NCBI GenBank assembly: GCA_008668235.1
Contig: RQCP01000013.1
Span: 62,001-126,000, forward strand
Direction: 5' to 3'
Origin: Collinsella aerofaciens
GTDB taxonomy: Bacteria; Actinomycetota; Coriobacteriia; Coriobacteriales; Coriobacteriaceae
Length of the DNA: 64,000 bases
Below the pieces are notes generated by a model, which saw only the letters and a list, made by a program, of their open reading frames with translations, had not been told where the DNA came from and made no database searches. A program made the position numbers and the translations under genes. Positions 41,540 to 51,040 of the stretch are shown here, piece by piece (positions within the stretch are counted from its first letter, which is position 1; the number at the start of each line of letters is the position of its first letter).

Positions 41540-43840
41540 TTACTCGGCAGCGGCCTTGAACTTGTTGTAGTTGATCAGGCAGCCGGCCTTGACGATGGCG
41601 CGCTCCTCTACCGTCATATCGGCGATGTAGAGCTCAATCTGCTCGGCCGTGCCGTCGGCGCGCACAACGTAGGCAGCGATGTTCTTTAGATCGCCATCGA
41701 GTGCGGCACGGATACCCGGCACAAAGACGTAGTCGCCCACCTCAAAGTTGGGCTCGGCCTCCATCTGGAAGGGCACCATGCCCCAGTTCATCACGTTGGA
41801 GCGATAACGCTTGGTGGCGTATTCGTGGACGATGTTGGCCAGACCGCCGATCACGCGCTGACAGCTCGCGGCTTGCTCGCGGGCGGAACCGTCACCGGGC
41901 TTCTTGGCATAGAGCATGGAGCCGTACTCGGTCGCCTTGGCATCTGCCGCGACACCCGCGCCGGCCAGCGCCTCAAACACGCCCGCGAGCTCGGCATCGA
42001 GCACCGCCAGGTCGCCCGCGGCCTCGCCAGCCACGCGGCGCTTCTCCACGGCGTCGACCTCCTTGGAGCGGCCCACGTAGGCAGGGTCGCGGCGGCTCAG
42101 CGTAAACTCGGCCAGGCCCAGCGGGTTGGAGCGGAAGGAGCTCGTCTCGCCCGAGGGAATGAGCTCGTCAGTCGTGGTGACCGGGTCCATAATCTTGGAG
42201 CACACCTTGAGCAGGATATCGTCGCCGAGCGGCTCCATCGCGGGCCACGGCTTGATGTTGGGACCCTCGACCAGCTCGTCGGCAGGCTCCGCCTTGCCAA
42301 AGCCCCAGTACACGCGCTTCTTGTACGGCGCATCGTCAAAGGTGTACTCGCAGGCCTCGTCCCAAGTCTCCTCGGGCAGGTCGGTCGCCGGCGTCAGGAC
42401 GCCGCCGTTGGCAGCCGTCGCCGCAATGGAACGGGCGTCCATCAGGGCCACGGCGCTCAGCTGGCCATTACCCGGCTTGGAACCCTCGCGGTTGGGGAAA
42501 TTGCGCGTGGTGTGGCGGATGGACAGGCCGTTGTTGGCAGGCGTGTCGCCGGCACCGAAGCACGGGCCGCAGAATGCCGTGCGAACGATCGCACCGGCCT
42601 CCATAAGGTCGTAGATGTAGCCGCGGCGTGTAAGTTCGAGTGCCACGGGCTGGCTTGTGGGATAGACCGACAGCGAGAACTCGCCGCAGCCGGTGTTGGC
42701 GCCCTTGAGCACGCGGGCAGCCTGGACCACGGAGTCGTAGTTGCCGCCCGAGCAGCCGGCGATAACGCCCTGCTGCACATGCAGCTTGCCGTCGACGATC
42801 TTGTCGAGCAGGCTAAAGTGCGTCTTGCCCTCGCCGATCTTGGCGGCCTCGAGCTCCACCTCATGCAGGATGTCCTCGAGGTTCTCGTTGAGCTCGTCGA
42901 TCTCAAAGCCGTTAGAAGGATGGAACGGCAGCGCGATCATGGGCTTGATGCTCGACAGATCGACTTCGACGCAGCCGTCGTAGTAGGCAACATCGGCGGG
43001 CTTGAGCTCGCGGTAGTCCTCGCCGCGGCCGTGCATGGTCAAAAACGCGTGCGTGTCCTCGTCGGTGGCCCAGATGCTCGACAGGCAGGTGGTCTCGGTG
43101 GTCATGACATCGACGCCGTTGCGGTAATCGGTCGTCATGTTCGCGATGCCCGGGCCCACAAACTCCATGACCTTGTTCTTAACGTAACCCTTGGCAAAGA
43201 CAGCGCGGATGATGGCGAGCGCCACATCGTGCGGGCCGACGCCGGGGCGCGGGGCACCCGTGAGGTAGATGGCCACGACGCCGGGATAGGCGACATCGTA
43301 GGTGTCGCGCAGCAGCTGCTTTGCCAGCTCGCCGCCGCCCTCACCCACGGCCATGGTGCCCAGGGCGCCGTAGCGGGTGTGCGAGTCGGAGCCCAAGATC
43401 ATCTTGCCGCAACCGGCGAAGTTCTCACGCATAAAGGAGTGGATGACGGCGATGTGCGGCGGAACGAAGATGCCGCCGTACTTCTTGGCAGCCGAGAGGC
43501 CAAAGACATGGTCGTCCTCGTTGATGGTACCTCCCACGGCGCACAGCGAGTTATGGCAGTTGGTGAGCACGTAGGGCAGCGGGAACTGCTCCATGCCCGA
43601 GGCACGCGCCGTCTGGATAATGCCGACAAAGGTGATGTCGTGGCTCGCCATGGCGTCGAAGCGAATCTTGAGCGCCTCGGGGTCGCCGGACGTATTGTGT
43701 GCCTGAAGGATCGAATACGCGATGGTGCCGCGCTTGGCATCCTCGGGTGTCTGCGTAATGCCGCGCTCAGCGGCCTCGGCCTCAGGCACAACCTCGCTGC
43801 CGTTACGCAGGTAGATGCCGTCCTCGTACAGCTTGACCAT
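41540..43840 (-). CDS. Aconitase-family hydratase
   Basis: 766 residues from ATG 43840 (SD GGGAGA); a frame extension to 43885 has no ribosome site. Aconitase fold with substrate and cluster motifs [32 protein letters not shown] and CGPCFGAGD, whose cysteines would ligate a [4Fe-4S] cluster, and a C-terminal swivel domain (~560-766, [12 protein letters not shown]). Closest in layout to the YbhJ-type putative hydratases rather than to AcnA/B or LeuCD, so the substrate is uncertain. It stands alone between palindromic regions, and no citrate or leucine pathway genes are adjacent. Confidence 0.85.
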   Translation of the reverse strand: MVKLYEDGIYLRNGSEVVPEAEAAERGITQTPEDAKRGTIAYSILQAHNTSGDPEALKIRFDAMASHDITFVGIIQTARASGMEQFPLPYVLTNCHNSLCAVGGTINEDDHVFGLSAAKKYGGIFVPPHIAVIHSFMRENFAGCGKMILGSDSHTRYGALGTMAVGEGGGELAKQLLRDTYDVAYPGVVAIYLTGAPRPGVGPHDVALAIIRAVFAKGYVKNKVMEFVGPGIANMTTDYRNGVDVMTTETTCLSSIWATDEDTHAFLTMHGRGEDYRELKPADVAYYDGCVEVDLSSIKPMIALPFHPSNGFEIDELNENLEDILHEVELEAAKIGEGKTHFSLLDKIVDGKLHVQQGVIAGCSGGNYDSVVQAARVLKGANTGCGEFSLSVYPTSQPVALELTRRGYIYDLMEAGAIVRTAFCGPCFGAGDTPANNGLSIRHTTRNFPNREGSKPGNGQLSAVALMDARSIAATAANGGVLTPATDLPEETWDEACEYTFDDAPYKKRVYWGFGKAEPADELVEGPNIKPWPAMEPLGDDILLKVCSKIMDPVTTTDELIPSGETSSFRSNPLGLAEFTLSRRDPAYVGRSKEVDAVEKRRVAGEAAGDLAVLDAELAGVFEALAGAGVAADAKATEYGSMLYAKKPGDGSAREQAASCQRVIGGLANIVHEYATKRYRSNVMNWGMVPFQMEAEPNFEVGDYVFVPGIRAALDGDLKNIAAYVVRADGTAEQIELYIADMTVEERAIVKAGCLINYNKFKAAAE

Positions 43841-44173
43841 ACTGTCTCCCACTCTGCCCAAAAGATTTGGGCGCATAGCATACATTCGTTCAATATCGTG
43901 CCATAGAACGGTTGCGAGCGGGTTACGAATCTACACGTTCACTTTATCTCGGTAAAGCACAGGACGTCCCCGGTGTGGGCCGGCAGATTTGGTGCAAGAG
44001 TGTCCCTTTCGACTAGTCGTTTAAGAACGTCCCCAATGACTACACCAGAGCGAGCAAGGCAACGCCGCAGGTAGAGGACGGACAGCGAGCGGGCCGTATT
44101 TCCAAAGTGAGGAACGTCCCCAAGTGCCGCATCCGGGCCATGGCAACGCCGATATTTTGGCGCGGACAGCGAA
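43841..44173. other. Intergenic region between hydratase and hspR, left part
   Basis: No gene seen. Contains three scattered copies of a GAACGTCCCC-like phrase (near 43959, 44025 and 44113) and fragments repeating GACAGCGAGCG/GACAGCGAAAG (44090, 44164), which look like worn copies of the structured repeat that follows at 44174. Confidence 0.4.
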
Positions 44174-44281
44174 AGCCCGCCAGAGCGAGCAAGGTGACGT
44201 GAAAGAGGAGGGAAGCGTACTTCGGTACGCGACCGACGATTGAACGTCAGATTGCCGCTCTGGCGGGCTTGCAGCGTCGGC
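44174..44281 (+). ncRNA. Structured repeat / candidate RNA motif, copy 1
   Basis: Outer stem AGCCCGCCAGAGCG (44174-44187) with 44256-44269; second stem TGACGT/ACGTCA; inner stem GCGTAC-TTCG-GTACGC. Loop segments AGCAAGG, GAAAGAGGAGGGAA, GACCGACGATTGA, GATTG and the tail GCAGCGTCGGC are identical in copy 2 at 49524, while the outer two stems differ completely yet still pair. That pattern indicates selection on structure. The TTCG tetraloop favours the + strand. It lies just beyond the hspR stop codon, antisense to that operon. Confidence 0.6.
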
Positions 44282-44310
44282 CCGTTACGCGGGTTGGTAA
44301 ACCCGCGTAA

Positions 44311-44727
44311 CTACAAATCCCCGCCGGCGCCCAAAAGCTTGCGCATGACTTGCTCGGGGTTGACTGAGCCGTCGCGCGGGGCCAGGGCGGTAATCTTCTT
44401 CTGCATCTTGTACTCGTGCAGTTCGTCCTCGAGCTGGCGCACGCGGGCACGGAGTTTTTCGTTCTCGCGCTCGCGCTCCTCGGCACGCTCCTTCATATCG
44501 AGGATGCGCACCACGCCGGCAAGGTTGATGCCTTCATCGGTCAGCTGGTTGATGAGCTCCAGACGCTCGATATCGGCACGCGAATACAAACGCGTGTTGC
44601 CGCCCGAGCGCTGGGGGTTCACCAGGCCCTTGGACTCGTAGACGCGCAGAGTCTGCGGGTGCATGCCGGTCAACTCGGCCGCCACGCTGATCATGTACAG
44701 CGGTTTGTTCCTATTGTCCTCGGCCAT
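44311..44727 (-). CDS. hspR: Heat-shock repressor HspR (MerR family)
   Basis: 138 residues. MerR-type winged helix at ~10-75 (YMISVAAELTGMHPQTLRVYESKGLVNPQRSGGNTRLYS), then a coiled coil (~80-112) and a short tail. HspR represses dnaK-operon and clpB genes in actinobacteria, with DnaK as corepressor. Last gene of the dnaK-grpE-dnaJ-hspR cluster, which places it under its own control. Its likely sites are the shared elements at 38294 and 48721. Confidence 0.93.
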   Translation of the reverse strand: MAEDNRNKPLYMISVAAELTGMHPQTLRVYESKGLVNPQRSGGNTRLYSRADIERLELINQLTDEGINLAGVVRILDMKERAEERERENEKLRARVRQLEDELHEYKMQKKITALAPRDGSVNPEQVMRKLLGAGGDL

Positions 44728-44799
44728 ACTACCTGACCCCTTTCCGTCTCGTTATCGTCCATCATAAGCCCGCGGGCGTGGGCGTGTGCCGCGACCGCC

Positions 44800-45765
44800 C
44801 TAGTACGTCGCCTTGTAACGGTTGACCTTCTCGCGATAGTCGCGCGTGTCGGCCTCGCGCAGCTTGGTCATGGCATCGCGCTCGTCATCGGACAGGTTCG
44901 TGGGAACCTGCACCTTGATCTCGACGAGCAGCGCACCGGTGCGGCCACGGTGCTTGACGTCGGGCGCGCCCATTTCCTTAAAGCGGAACTTCTTGCCCGT
45001 CTGGGTACCCGCGGGCACCTTCAGACGAACCGTCGCGCCGCCGGGCGTGGGCACGTCCACCGTGCAGCCGAGCGCCGCCTCATAGACCGAGACCGGCACC
45101 TCCATGGTTACGTCGGCGCCTTTGCGCTTAAACAGCGGGTGCTCCTCCACATGCGTGGTCACGACCAGGTCGCCGCGCTCGCCTCCGGCAACGCCGTACT
45201 CGCCGCGACGTTTGTAACGCAGCTTGCCTCCGTCGACCGCGCCCGCAGGCACCGAGACCGTAATGGTCTGCTGCTCGCCCGTCGAGGGAATGCGGTAGGT
45301 AACCTTGTGCGTCACGCCGCGAAACGCGTCCTCGGCCGTTACGTCGACAGTCAGCGACAGGTCGCCGCCCTTGCGAGCACGGCTGCGGCCAGCGCCGGCA
45401 CCGGCAGCGCCCGCAGCCCCGGCAAAGCCCGAGCCCCAATCACTGCCCCAGGCGCCGTTGCCGCTAAAGATGCTGTCGAAGATGTCGCCCCAGCCGCTGG
45501 CACCCGCGCCGGCACCGTAGCCGCCGCCATACGCGCCGCCCGCGCCCGGCATACCGCCAAACATGAGCATCTGGTCGTACTCTTTGCGCTTCTTCTCGTC
45601 CGAAAGCGTCTCATAGGCCTCGCTGATCTCCTTAAACTTGGCCTCGTCGCCGCCGGCATCGGGGTGATATTTTTGCGCGAGCTTGCGAAACGCGCTCTTG
45701 ATCTCTTTGTCGGAGGCGCTCTTGGATACGCCCAGGATGTCATAGAAGGTTTTGCCTGCAGCCAT
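44800..45765 (-). CDS. dnaJ: DnaJ-family co-chaperone lacking the zinc finger
   Basis: 321 residues. J-domain at ~5-70 with HPD in KYHPDAG, a Gly/Ala-rich linker (~75-130) and two C-terminal substrate-binding domains (~140-310). The CxxCxGxG zinc-finger repeats of type I DnaJ are missing, so this is a type II (CbpA-like) protein. It stimulates DnaK ATPase and delivers substrates. It sits in the dnaK operon where actinobacteria usually have a zinc-finger DnaJ. Confidence 0.93.
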   Translation of the reverse strand: MAAGKTFYDILGVSKSASDKEIKSAFRKLAQKYHPDAGGDEAKFKEISEAYETLSDEKKRKEYDQMLMFGGMPGAGGAYGGGYGAGAGASGWGDIFDSIFSGNGAWGSDWGSGFAGAAGAAGAGAGRSRARKGGDLSLTVDVTAEDAFRGVTHKVTYRIPSTGEQQTITVSVPAGAVDGGKLRYKRRGEYGVAGGERGDLVVTTHVEEHPLFKRKGADVTMEVPVSVYEAALGCTVDVPTPGGATVRLKVPAGTQTGKKFRFKEMGAPDVKHRGRTGALLVEIKVQVPTNLSDDERDAMTKLREADTRDYREKVNRYKATY

Positions 45766-45840
45766 CGTAGCTCCTCTCCTGTTACGTCCGCCGTCACTGC
45801 TGACGACGGCTCATGCTTTCATATGGCACTAGGCCAGAAA

Positions 45841-45867
45841 GGGCCCCGGGTGTTGCCCCGGGGCCCT
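45841..45867 (-). terminator. Hairpin between grpE and dnaJ
   Basis: GGGCCCCGG and CCCCGGGGCCC around a short loop, flanked by CTTTCT on the minus-strand 3' side. Probably a partial intercistronic terminator or processing site that lowers dnaJ and hspR expression relative to dnaK and grpE. Confidence 0.6.
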
Positions 45868-45873
45868 TCTCAA

Positions 45874-46716
45874 TTACTCCTCGGTGCCCTCGGCCGTATC
45901 GGCCGCGGCATCCTCGGGCGCCGCTTCGGGCTCCGGTGCGGGGCGCTTCTCGCCACCGTAGGTCACCGTCACCATCGCGGAGCGCAGGATGCGGTCCGCC
46001 ATGCGGTAGCCCTTCTGGTACACGTCGTTGACGGTCTCGTCGTACTGCGATGCGTCCTCGACACGCCCTACGGCCTGGTGCTCGAGCGGATCGAACGCCT
46101 CGCCCTTGGGGTCGATGGGCTCAACGCCCTCGTGCGCAAACACATCGAGCAGCTTGGCATGCACCGCGTCAACGCCATCGACGAACTGCTTAAAATCGTC
46201 GGAAAGCTCCTGGCTGCGGGCATGGTCGATTGCACGCTCGATATCGTCAACCACCGGCAGCAGCGCGGTGACAAGCTTCTCGGTCGCGCGCTCGCGCTCG
46301 GCGATGCGCTCGTTAGCGGTGCGACGACGGAAGTTCTCCCAGTCGGCCTGTAGACGGGCGGTGCGCTCGGTGGCGTCCTTTGCCTTGTCCTCGGCGGCCT
46401 TCTGAGCCTCTGCCGCAGCATCGAGCTCACAGCGCACGTCGGCAAGCTCCTTTTGGGCCTGCTCGAACTTGAGCTTAAAGTCGTTGTCGGCGGCTTCCTC
46501 ACCGGCGCGGATAGCGGCTTCCACCATCTCGTCCTCGGTCATCGTCGCCTCCTTGTTGGAATCCTCTACCTGGTTCTCGGCAGCCTCGGCGGCCTCGGCC
46601 TCGTTGGCCTCAGTATCGTCGACGGCCTCTACGGGAATCTTCACGTCCTTCTCCTCAGAGTCAACGGGGGCGGCGCCAGCGGCAGCCGCCTCCGTGCGAG
46701 CTTTACGGGCGGACAT
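45874..46716 (-). CDS. grpE: Nucleotide exchange factor GrpE
   Basis: 280 residues. The N-terminal ~85 are acidic and disordered; then a long coiled coil (~85-165) with ADWENFRRRTANE and the beta-wing head with PIDPKGEAFDPLEHQAV and VYQKGYRMADRILRSAMVTV, the GrpE signature. It releases ADP from DnaK. The gene starts two bases after the dnaK stop, so the two are translationally linked. Confidence 0.96.
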   Translation of the reverse strand: MSARKARTEAAAAGAAPVDSEEKDVKIPVEAVDDTEANEAEAAEAAENQVEDSNKEATMTEDEMVEAAIRAGEEAADNDFKLKFEQAQKELADVRCELDAAAEAQKAAEDKAKDATERTARLQADWENFRRRTANERIAERERATEKLVTALLPVVDDIERAIDHARSQELSDDFKQFVDGVDAVHAKLLDVFAHEGVEPIDPKGEAFDPLEHQAVGRVEDASQYDETVNDVYQKGYRMADRILRSAMVTVTYGGEKRPAPEPEAAPEDAAADTAEGTEE

Positions 46717-46718
46717 GA

Positions 46719-48611
46719 TTACTTGTCCTCGTCGTCCACAACCTCGTAGTCGGCGTCGACAACGTCATCGTCGGCAGGCTGGGCACCGGCGGCACCGTCG
46801 GTCTGCTGCTGAGCGTCGGCGTAGACAACCTGAGCCAGCTCGTAGGCCACGGACTGCAGGGACTCACCAGCGGCCTTGATGGCCTCGACGTCAGAGCCCT
46901 CGAGCGCCTTCTTGGCGTCGGCGATAGCGGCCTCGGCCTTGGACTTCACGTCGGCGGAAACCTTGTCGCCCAGCTCGTTGAGGGTCTGCTCGGTGGAGTA
47001 GCAAAGGCTATCGGTCTGGTTGCGGACCTCGACCTCTTCCTTCTGCTTCTTGTCCTCCTCGGCATGAGCCTCGGCGTCCTTGACCATACGATCGACCTCG
47101 TCGTCGGACAGAGCGGTGGAGCCGGAGATAGTGATCTGCTGCTCCTTGCCGGTGCCCTTGTCCTTAGCGGAGACCTTGACGATACCGTTGGCGTCGATGT
47201 CGAAGGTGACCTCGATCTGCGGCACGCCACGGCGGGCAGCCGGGATACCGGTCAGCTGGAACTTACCGAGCGACTTGTTGTCGCGGGCAAGCTCGCGCTC
47301 GCCCTGGAGCACGTTGATCTCGACGCTGGTCTGGTTGTCGGCAGCGGTGGAGTAGACCTCGGTCTTGGAGGTCGGGATCGTGGTGTTGCGGTCGATCATC
47401 TTGGTCATGATGCCGCCCATGGTCTCAACGCCCAGCGACAGCGGGGTAACGTCGAGCAGCAGGATGCCCTCGACGTCACCGGTGAGCACGCCGCCCTGGA
47501 CGGCAGCGCCGTCGGCAACGACCTCGTCGGGGTTCACGGACATGTTGGGCTGCTTGCCGGTCATGGTCTTGACCAGATCCTGGACAGCGGGCATACGGGT
47601 GGAGCCGCCGACGAGGATGACCTCGGTCAGATCGGAGAGCTTGAGCTTGGCGTCGCGCAGGGCGTTGGTGACAGGCTGCTTGCAACGCTCGAGCAGGTCG
47701 CGGGTGATCTTCTCGAACTCGGCGCGGGTCAGCGTGTAGTTGAGGTGCAGCGGGCCGGACTGGTTCATGGTAATGAACGGCAGGTTAATGGTGGACTGCT
47801 GCGCCGCGGAGAGCTCCTTCTTGGCGTTCTCTGCAGCCTCCTTCAGACGCTGCAGGGCCATGGGGTCCTGACGCAGATCGACGCCGTTCTCCTGCTGGAA
47901 CTTGTCGGCCATCCAGTCGATGACGCGCTGATCCCAGTCGTCGCCGCCCAGGTGGTTGTCGCCCGAGGTGGACAGAACCTCAAACACGCCGTCGGCGAGG
48001 TCGAGGATGGAGACGTCGAAGGTGCCGCCGCCCAGGTCGAAGACCAGGATGCGCTGGTCGGTGCCCTGCTTGTCCAGACCATAGGCAAGAGCGGCAGCGG
48101 TCGGCTCGTTGACGATACGCTTGACGTTGAGGCCGGCGATCTTGCCGGCGTCCTTGGTGGCCTGACGCTGAGCGTCGTTGAAGTAGGCCGGGACGGTGAT
48201 GACGGCGTCGGTGACGGTCTCGCCCAGATACTTCTCGGCGTCGGCCTTCATCTTTGCGAGCGTCATGGCGCTCACCTGCTCGGCGGTGTAATCCTTGCCC
48301 TCGATGTCGACGACGGCACGGCCACCCTGGCCCTCCTTGACCTCATACGGCACGGTCTTGATCTCGGAGGTGCACTCGGAGTACTTGCGGCCCATGAAGC
48401 GCTTGATGGAGAACACGGTGTTCTTGGGGTTGGTGACAGCCTGGTTCTTAGCGGCCTTACCCACGACACGGTCGCCGTCAGCACGGAAGCCAACAACGGA
48501 CGGGGTGGTGCGGGCGCCCTCGGCGTTCACGATGATGGTCGGAGAACCGCCCTCGAGGACGGCCATAGCGGAGTTAGTAGTACCAAGGTCGATACCAAGA
48601 ATCTTACTCAT
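46719..48611 (-). CDS. dnaK: Chaperone DnaK (Hsp70)
   Basis: 630 residues. ATPase domain with [17 protein letters not shown] at the N-terminus, [31 protein letters not shown] and [10 protein letters not shown]; substrate-binding domain from ~375 ([17 protein letters not shown]); C-terminal lid ending with an Asp-rich tail ([12 protein letters not shown]). First gene of dnaK-grpE-dnaJ-hspR. The leader of ~100 nt starts near the shared heat-shock element at 48721-48747. Confidence 0.98.
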   Translation of the reverse strand: MSKILGIDLGTTNSAMAVLEGGSPTIIVNAEGARTTPSVVGFRADGDRVVGKAAKNQAVTNPKNTVFSIKRFMGRKYSECTSEIKTVPYEVKEGQGGRAVVDIEGKDYTAEQVSAMTLAKMKADAEKYLGETVTDAVITVPAYFNDAQRQATKDAGKIAGLNVKRIVNEPTAAALAYGLDKQGTDQRILVFDLGGGTFDVSILDLADGVFEVLSTSGDNHLGGDDWDQRVIDWMADKFQQENGVDLRQDPMALQRLKEAAENAKKELSAAQQSTINLPFITMNQSGPLHLNYTLTRAEFEKITRDLLERCKQPVTNALRDAKLKLSDLTEVILVGGSTRMPAVQDLVKTMTGKQPNMSVNPDEVVADGAAVQGGVLTGDVEGILLLDVTPLSLGVETMGGIMTKMIDRNTTIPTSKTEVYSTAADNQTSVEINVLQGERELARDNKSLGKFQLTGIPAARRGVPQIEVTFDIDANGIVKVSAKDKGTGKEQQITISGSTALSDDEVDRMVKDAEAHAEEDKKQKEEVEVRNQTDSLCYSTEQTLNELGDKVSADVKSKAEAAIADAKKALEGSDVEAIKAAGESLQSVAYELAQVVYADAQQQTDGAAGAQPADDDVVDADYEVVDDEDK

Positions 48612-48720
48612 TAGAAATTCCCTCTCTCTTGTGCGTTCGCGCCGACTCGGCGGTCTGCCGCGCGGCGCTTCGGCTTGTCTTTCAGGATGTAGTGTATCCC
48701 CTTATGGGCCGGAATATACA

Positions 48721-48747
48721 AAATCTAAGTCAATTCATATAAGATTT
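48721..48747 (-). promoter_or_regulatory. Shared heat-shock promoter element upstream of dnaK
   Basis: Same 11+11 bases and spacing as upstream of clpB (38294-38320): AAATCTAAGTC, five variable bases, ATATAAGATTT. On the minus strand a TGTATATT -10-like sequence follows directly. It is probably the HspR operator overlapping the promoter. Confidence 0.7.
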
Positions 48748-48870
48748 CTTATCTCTGAGAGTTTAGGTTCTCAAATGCGCAGGTAGATGCACTGTTTGAG
48801 TTCTCGGTAGATCTATTGAGATCTATGTAGAGTTGACTGAGGTTTGCGTCCGGGGGTGCCTGGGGGCCGT

Positions 48871-48988
48871 CTTGCGGAAAGTTCATCCCGGTTTGAGCGT
48901 GGATTCCGGGTCGCAGTTTCCTCTAGCGGGCCCAGCCGGAAACTGCGACCCGGTTTTCGGCCAAATAACGGGATGCCCTTTCCGCAAG
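48871..48988. repeat. Nested double palindrome upstream of dnaK
   Basis: Outer arms 48871-48890 (CTTGCGGAAAG..CATCCCG) and 48969-48988 match at 18 of 20 positions. Inner arms 48906-48921 (CCGGGTCGCAGTTTCC) and 48938-48953 are perfectly complementary. The outer arm resembles the palindrome at 63955-64000. The region 48612-49207 has no gene. Confidence 0.7.
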
Positions 48989-49207
48989 CACGCTCAATCG
49001 CCCTATACTTCAAGTCACCTATAGCTAACATTTGCGCAGCTCAACGGCCTCACCTGCATGTTTTTTAGTAAGCCGCGGCATACTCGGCGAACGGTATGAA
49101 GATGCCGGTCAGAGGGTATTGCAAACGGTCGCTCCCGTGGTATGTTTTTGCCCGAATCAAACCGACGCACATCGCCTGTAGCGTCGGTCAACAGAGAGGA
49201 AACTACC

Positions 49208-49393
49208 ATGGCTCATCCCGTAATTGATGCCGACGAGTGCATCGCTTGTGGCGTTTGCGTCGACTCCTGCCCCGCTGGCGTTCTGGAGCTCCAGGACGTC
49301 GCTACCGTCGCTGACGAGGATTCCTGCGTCGCCTGTGGCGCTTGCCAGGACGCTTGCCCCGCCGGCGCGATCACCGAGATCGTCGAGGAGTAG
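49208..49393 (+). CDS. 2[4Fe-4S] ferredoxin
   Basis: 61 residues from ATG 49208 (SD AGAGAGGAA). Two CxxCxxCxxxCP motifs (CIACGVCVDSCP, CVACGACQDACP) each ligate a [4Fe-4S] cluster; typical clostridial-type electron carrier of anaerobes. Single gene with its own terminator at 49433. Could serve the GltD-like oxidoreductase or hydrogenase, but no linkage shows this. Confidence 0.95.
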   Translation: MAHPVIDADECIACGVCVDSCPAGVLELQDVATVADEDSCVACGACQDACPAGAITEIVEE

Positions 49394-49432
49394 CAACTCC
49401 CCCACTTGCACACTCAAAAGTACACCGTGCAC

Positions 49433-49475
49433 AAAAAAGGAGGCTTCCGCATCGCCGCGGAGGCCTCCTTTTTTG
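49433..49475 (+). terminator. Ferredoxin gene terminator
   Basis: AAAAAAGGAGGC paired with GCCTCCTTTTTT, with an extra inner stem TCCGC/GCGGA. A-run and U-run on both sides make it bidirectional. Confidence 0.85.
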
Positions 49476-49523
49476 TGCGGATAACTAATTTGGCACCGCC
49501 GTTGGTTGAACTCGCGCCAGCGA

Positions 49524-49632
49524 AAACGCCCCATTTGAGGCAAGGTGGCCTGAAAGAGGAGGGAAGCGTACTCTGGTACGCGACCGACGATTGAAGGCCA
49601 GATTGTCCAAATGGGGCGTTTGCAGCGTCGGC
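49524..49632 (+). ncRNA. Structured repeat / candidate RNA motif, copy 2
   Basis: Outer stem AAACGCCCCATTTG (49524-49537) with 49608-49621; second stem TGGCCT/AGGCCA; inner stem GCGTAC-TCTG-GTACGC. Single-stranded blocks are identical to copy 1 at 44174 while outer-stem bases are entirely different but complementary. It ends at the stop codon of the minus-strand niaR gene, the same placement as copy 1 beside hspR. Confidence 0.6.
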
Positions 49633-50177
49633 TAAGAGAGATCGTCTTCGTAGGGCATCAGGTCTGCTAGGTAGCCTTTTTCCTTGAGCATCGCCTCGAT
49701 CTCGTCGAGGGTCTGTTCGTCCTCCGCCGCAATGCGATGGAAGTGGTAGCCGCTGGTCACCGTCAGCAGCGGAAAGCTCTTGCCGCTCTCGATATCGCGC
49801 AGATAGCGCTCGACATCGCGGCGGTTGCGGATGTCCAGGTCGGCCGTGATCTTGCCGTACACACGATGGTTGACGATCACGTTAAGCACGGCGCCACCCG
49901 CGTCGACGATACTCGTAAGTTCGTCGCCCGCCTGCTCCACGCTGTGGCGCACCTTAACAAGACGCGTGGGCACGGCGGGGCTGCTGGGGGCCTCCTGCAG
50001 CACATAACCACGGTTGGTCGCCACGACATCGTGCCCATCGGCACGCAGCAGGGCAATATCCTGAACCACGATCTGACGGCTCACGCCAACCTCGCGGGCA
50101 AGTGCGCTGCCCGAAACGGGCTCCTTGGCCACCTCGAGCACGTCCATGATGGCACGGCGACGCTCGCGGGCGTTCAT
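49632..50177 (-). CDS. niaR: NAD biosynthesis repressor NiaR
   Basis: 181 residues. N-terminal HTH_11 domain (~5-58, SGSALAREVGVSRQIVVQDIALLRADGH) and C-terminal 3H domain (~75-170) with conserved histidines (RHSVEQ, VNHRVYGK, YHFHRI) that bind a metal and nicotinic acid in the family. Represses NAD synthesis and niacin uptake genes when niacin is plentiful. Overlaps the nadC start by one base at the end of nadA-nadB-nadC, so it probably regulates its own operon through the palindrome at 53541. Confidence 0.92.
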   Translation of the reverse strand: MNARERRRAIMDVLEVAKEPVSGSALAREVGVSRQIVVQDIALLRADGHDVVATNRGYVLQEAPSSPAVPTRLVKVRHSVEQAGDELTSIVDAGGAVLNVIVNHRVYGKITADLDIRNRRDVERYLRDIESGKSFPLLTVTSGYHFHRIAAEDEQTLDEIEAMLKEKGYLADLMPYEDDLS

Positions 50178-51037
50178 TATTTACCGTCCAGCAGACGCAG
50201 GTGCTTAAGCGAGAGGTCGAGGATCGGCGCGGAGTGCGTCAGGGCGCCCGAGCTAATGTAGTCGACGCCCAGATCAGCCAGGGCGCGGATATTGCTGGCG
50301 TCCACGTTGCCCGAGCACTCGGTCTTGGCGCGACCGGCGATAAGCTCGATAGCGGCGGCCATGTCGTCATGGGTCATGTTGTCGAACATGATGATGTCGG
50401 CGCCGGCCTCCACGGCCTCGCGCACCATGTCCAGGTTCTCGCACTCGATCTCGACCGTCGTGGTAAACGATGCATGGGCGCGCGCCATCTCGATCGCACG
50501 CGTCACGCCACCGGCGGCATCGATGTGGTTGTCCTTGAGCATGACGGCCGTCGACAGGTTGTAACGGTGGTTGCTGCCGCCGCCGATCTCGACCGCGGCC
50601 TTCTCGAAGACGCGCATGCCCGGCGTGGTCTTGCGCGTGTCGACGAGCACGGTCTTGGTTCCCTCGAGCGCCGCGGCCATGCTGTGCGTGTAGGTAGCGA
50701 TGCCGCTCATGCGCTGCAGGTAGTTGAGCGCCACGCGCTCGCCCGAAAGCAACACGCGCGCGTCGCCGCGCACCTGGCCCACGTGATCGCCGGCATGCAC
50801 CTCGTCGCCATCCGAGACATCGAACAACACGGAGCTCTGCGGATCCAGCAGCTCAAAGGTGCGGGCGAATACGTCCAGGCCGGCGATAATGCCGTCGGCC
50901 TTGGCGATAAGCTCCACCGTGGCGGGACGCGCCGTGGGGCACACGCTCGCCGTGCTCACGTCCTCAAACGTAATGTCCTCGCGCAGAGCCTGCAGAATCA
51001 GATCATCGACGACGAGCTTCATGGTAATGGGATTCAT
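50177..51037 (-). CDS. nadC: Quinolinate phosphoribosyltransferase
   Basis: 286 residues. Converts quinolinate and PRPP to nicotinate mononucleotide. Family motifs visible: RVALNYLQRMSGIATYT, VDTRKTTPGMRVFEKAAVEIGGGSNHR, MLKDNHI and VEIECENLD, then DYISSGALTHS. Third enzyme of de novo NAD synthesis from aspartate; starts 4 bp after nadB and is followed by niaR. Confidence 0.96.
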   Translation of the reverse strand: MNPITMKLVVDDLILQALREDITFEDVSTASVCPTARPATVELIAKADGIIAGLDVFARTFELLDPQSSVLFDVSDGDEVHAGDHVGQVRGDARVLLSGERVALNYLQRMSGIATYTHSMAAALEGTKTVLVDTRKTTPGMRVFEKAAVEIGGGSNHRYNLSTAVMLKDNHIDAAGGVTRAIEMARAHASFTTTVEIECENLDMVREAVEAGADIIMFDNMTHDDMAAAIELIAGRAKTECSGNVDASNIRALADLGVDYISSGALTHSAPILDLSLKHLRLLDGK

Positions 51038-51040
51038 GGT

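Noticed and set aside
41825..43906. 693-codon + strand frame opposite the hydratase
   Set aside because: Antisense shadow; the opposite strand carries the conserved aconitase motifs.
47064..48614. 516-codon + strand frame opposite dnaK
   Set aside because: Antisense shadow in high-GC DNA; the minus strand encodes a full-length DnaK.
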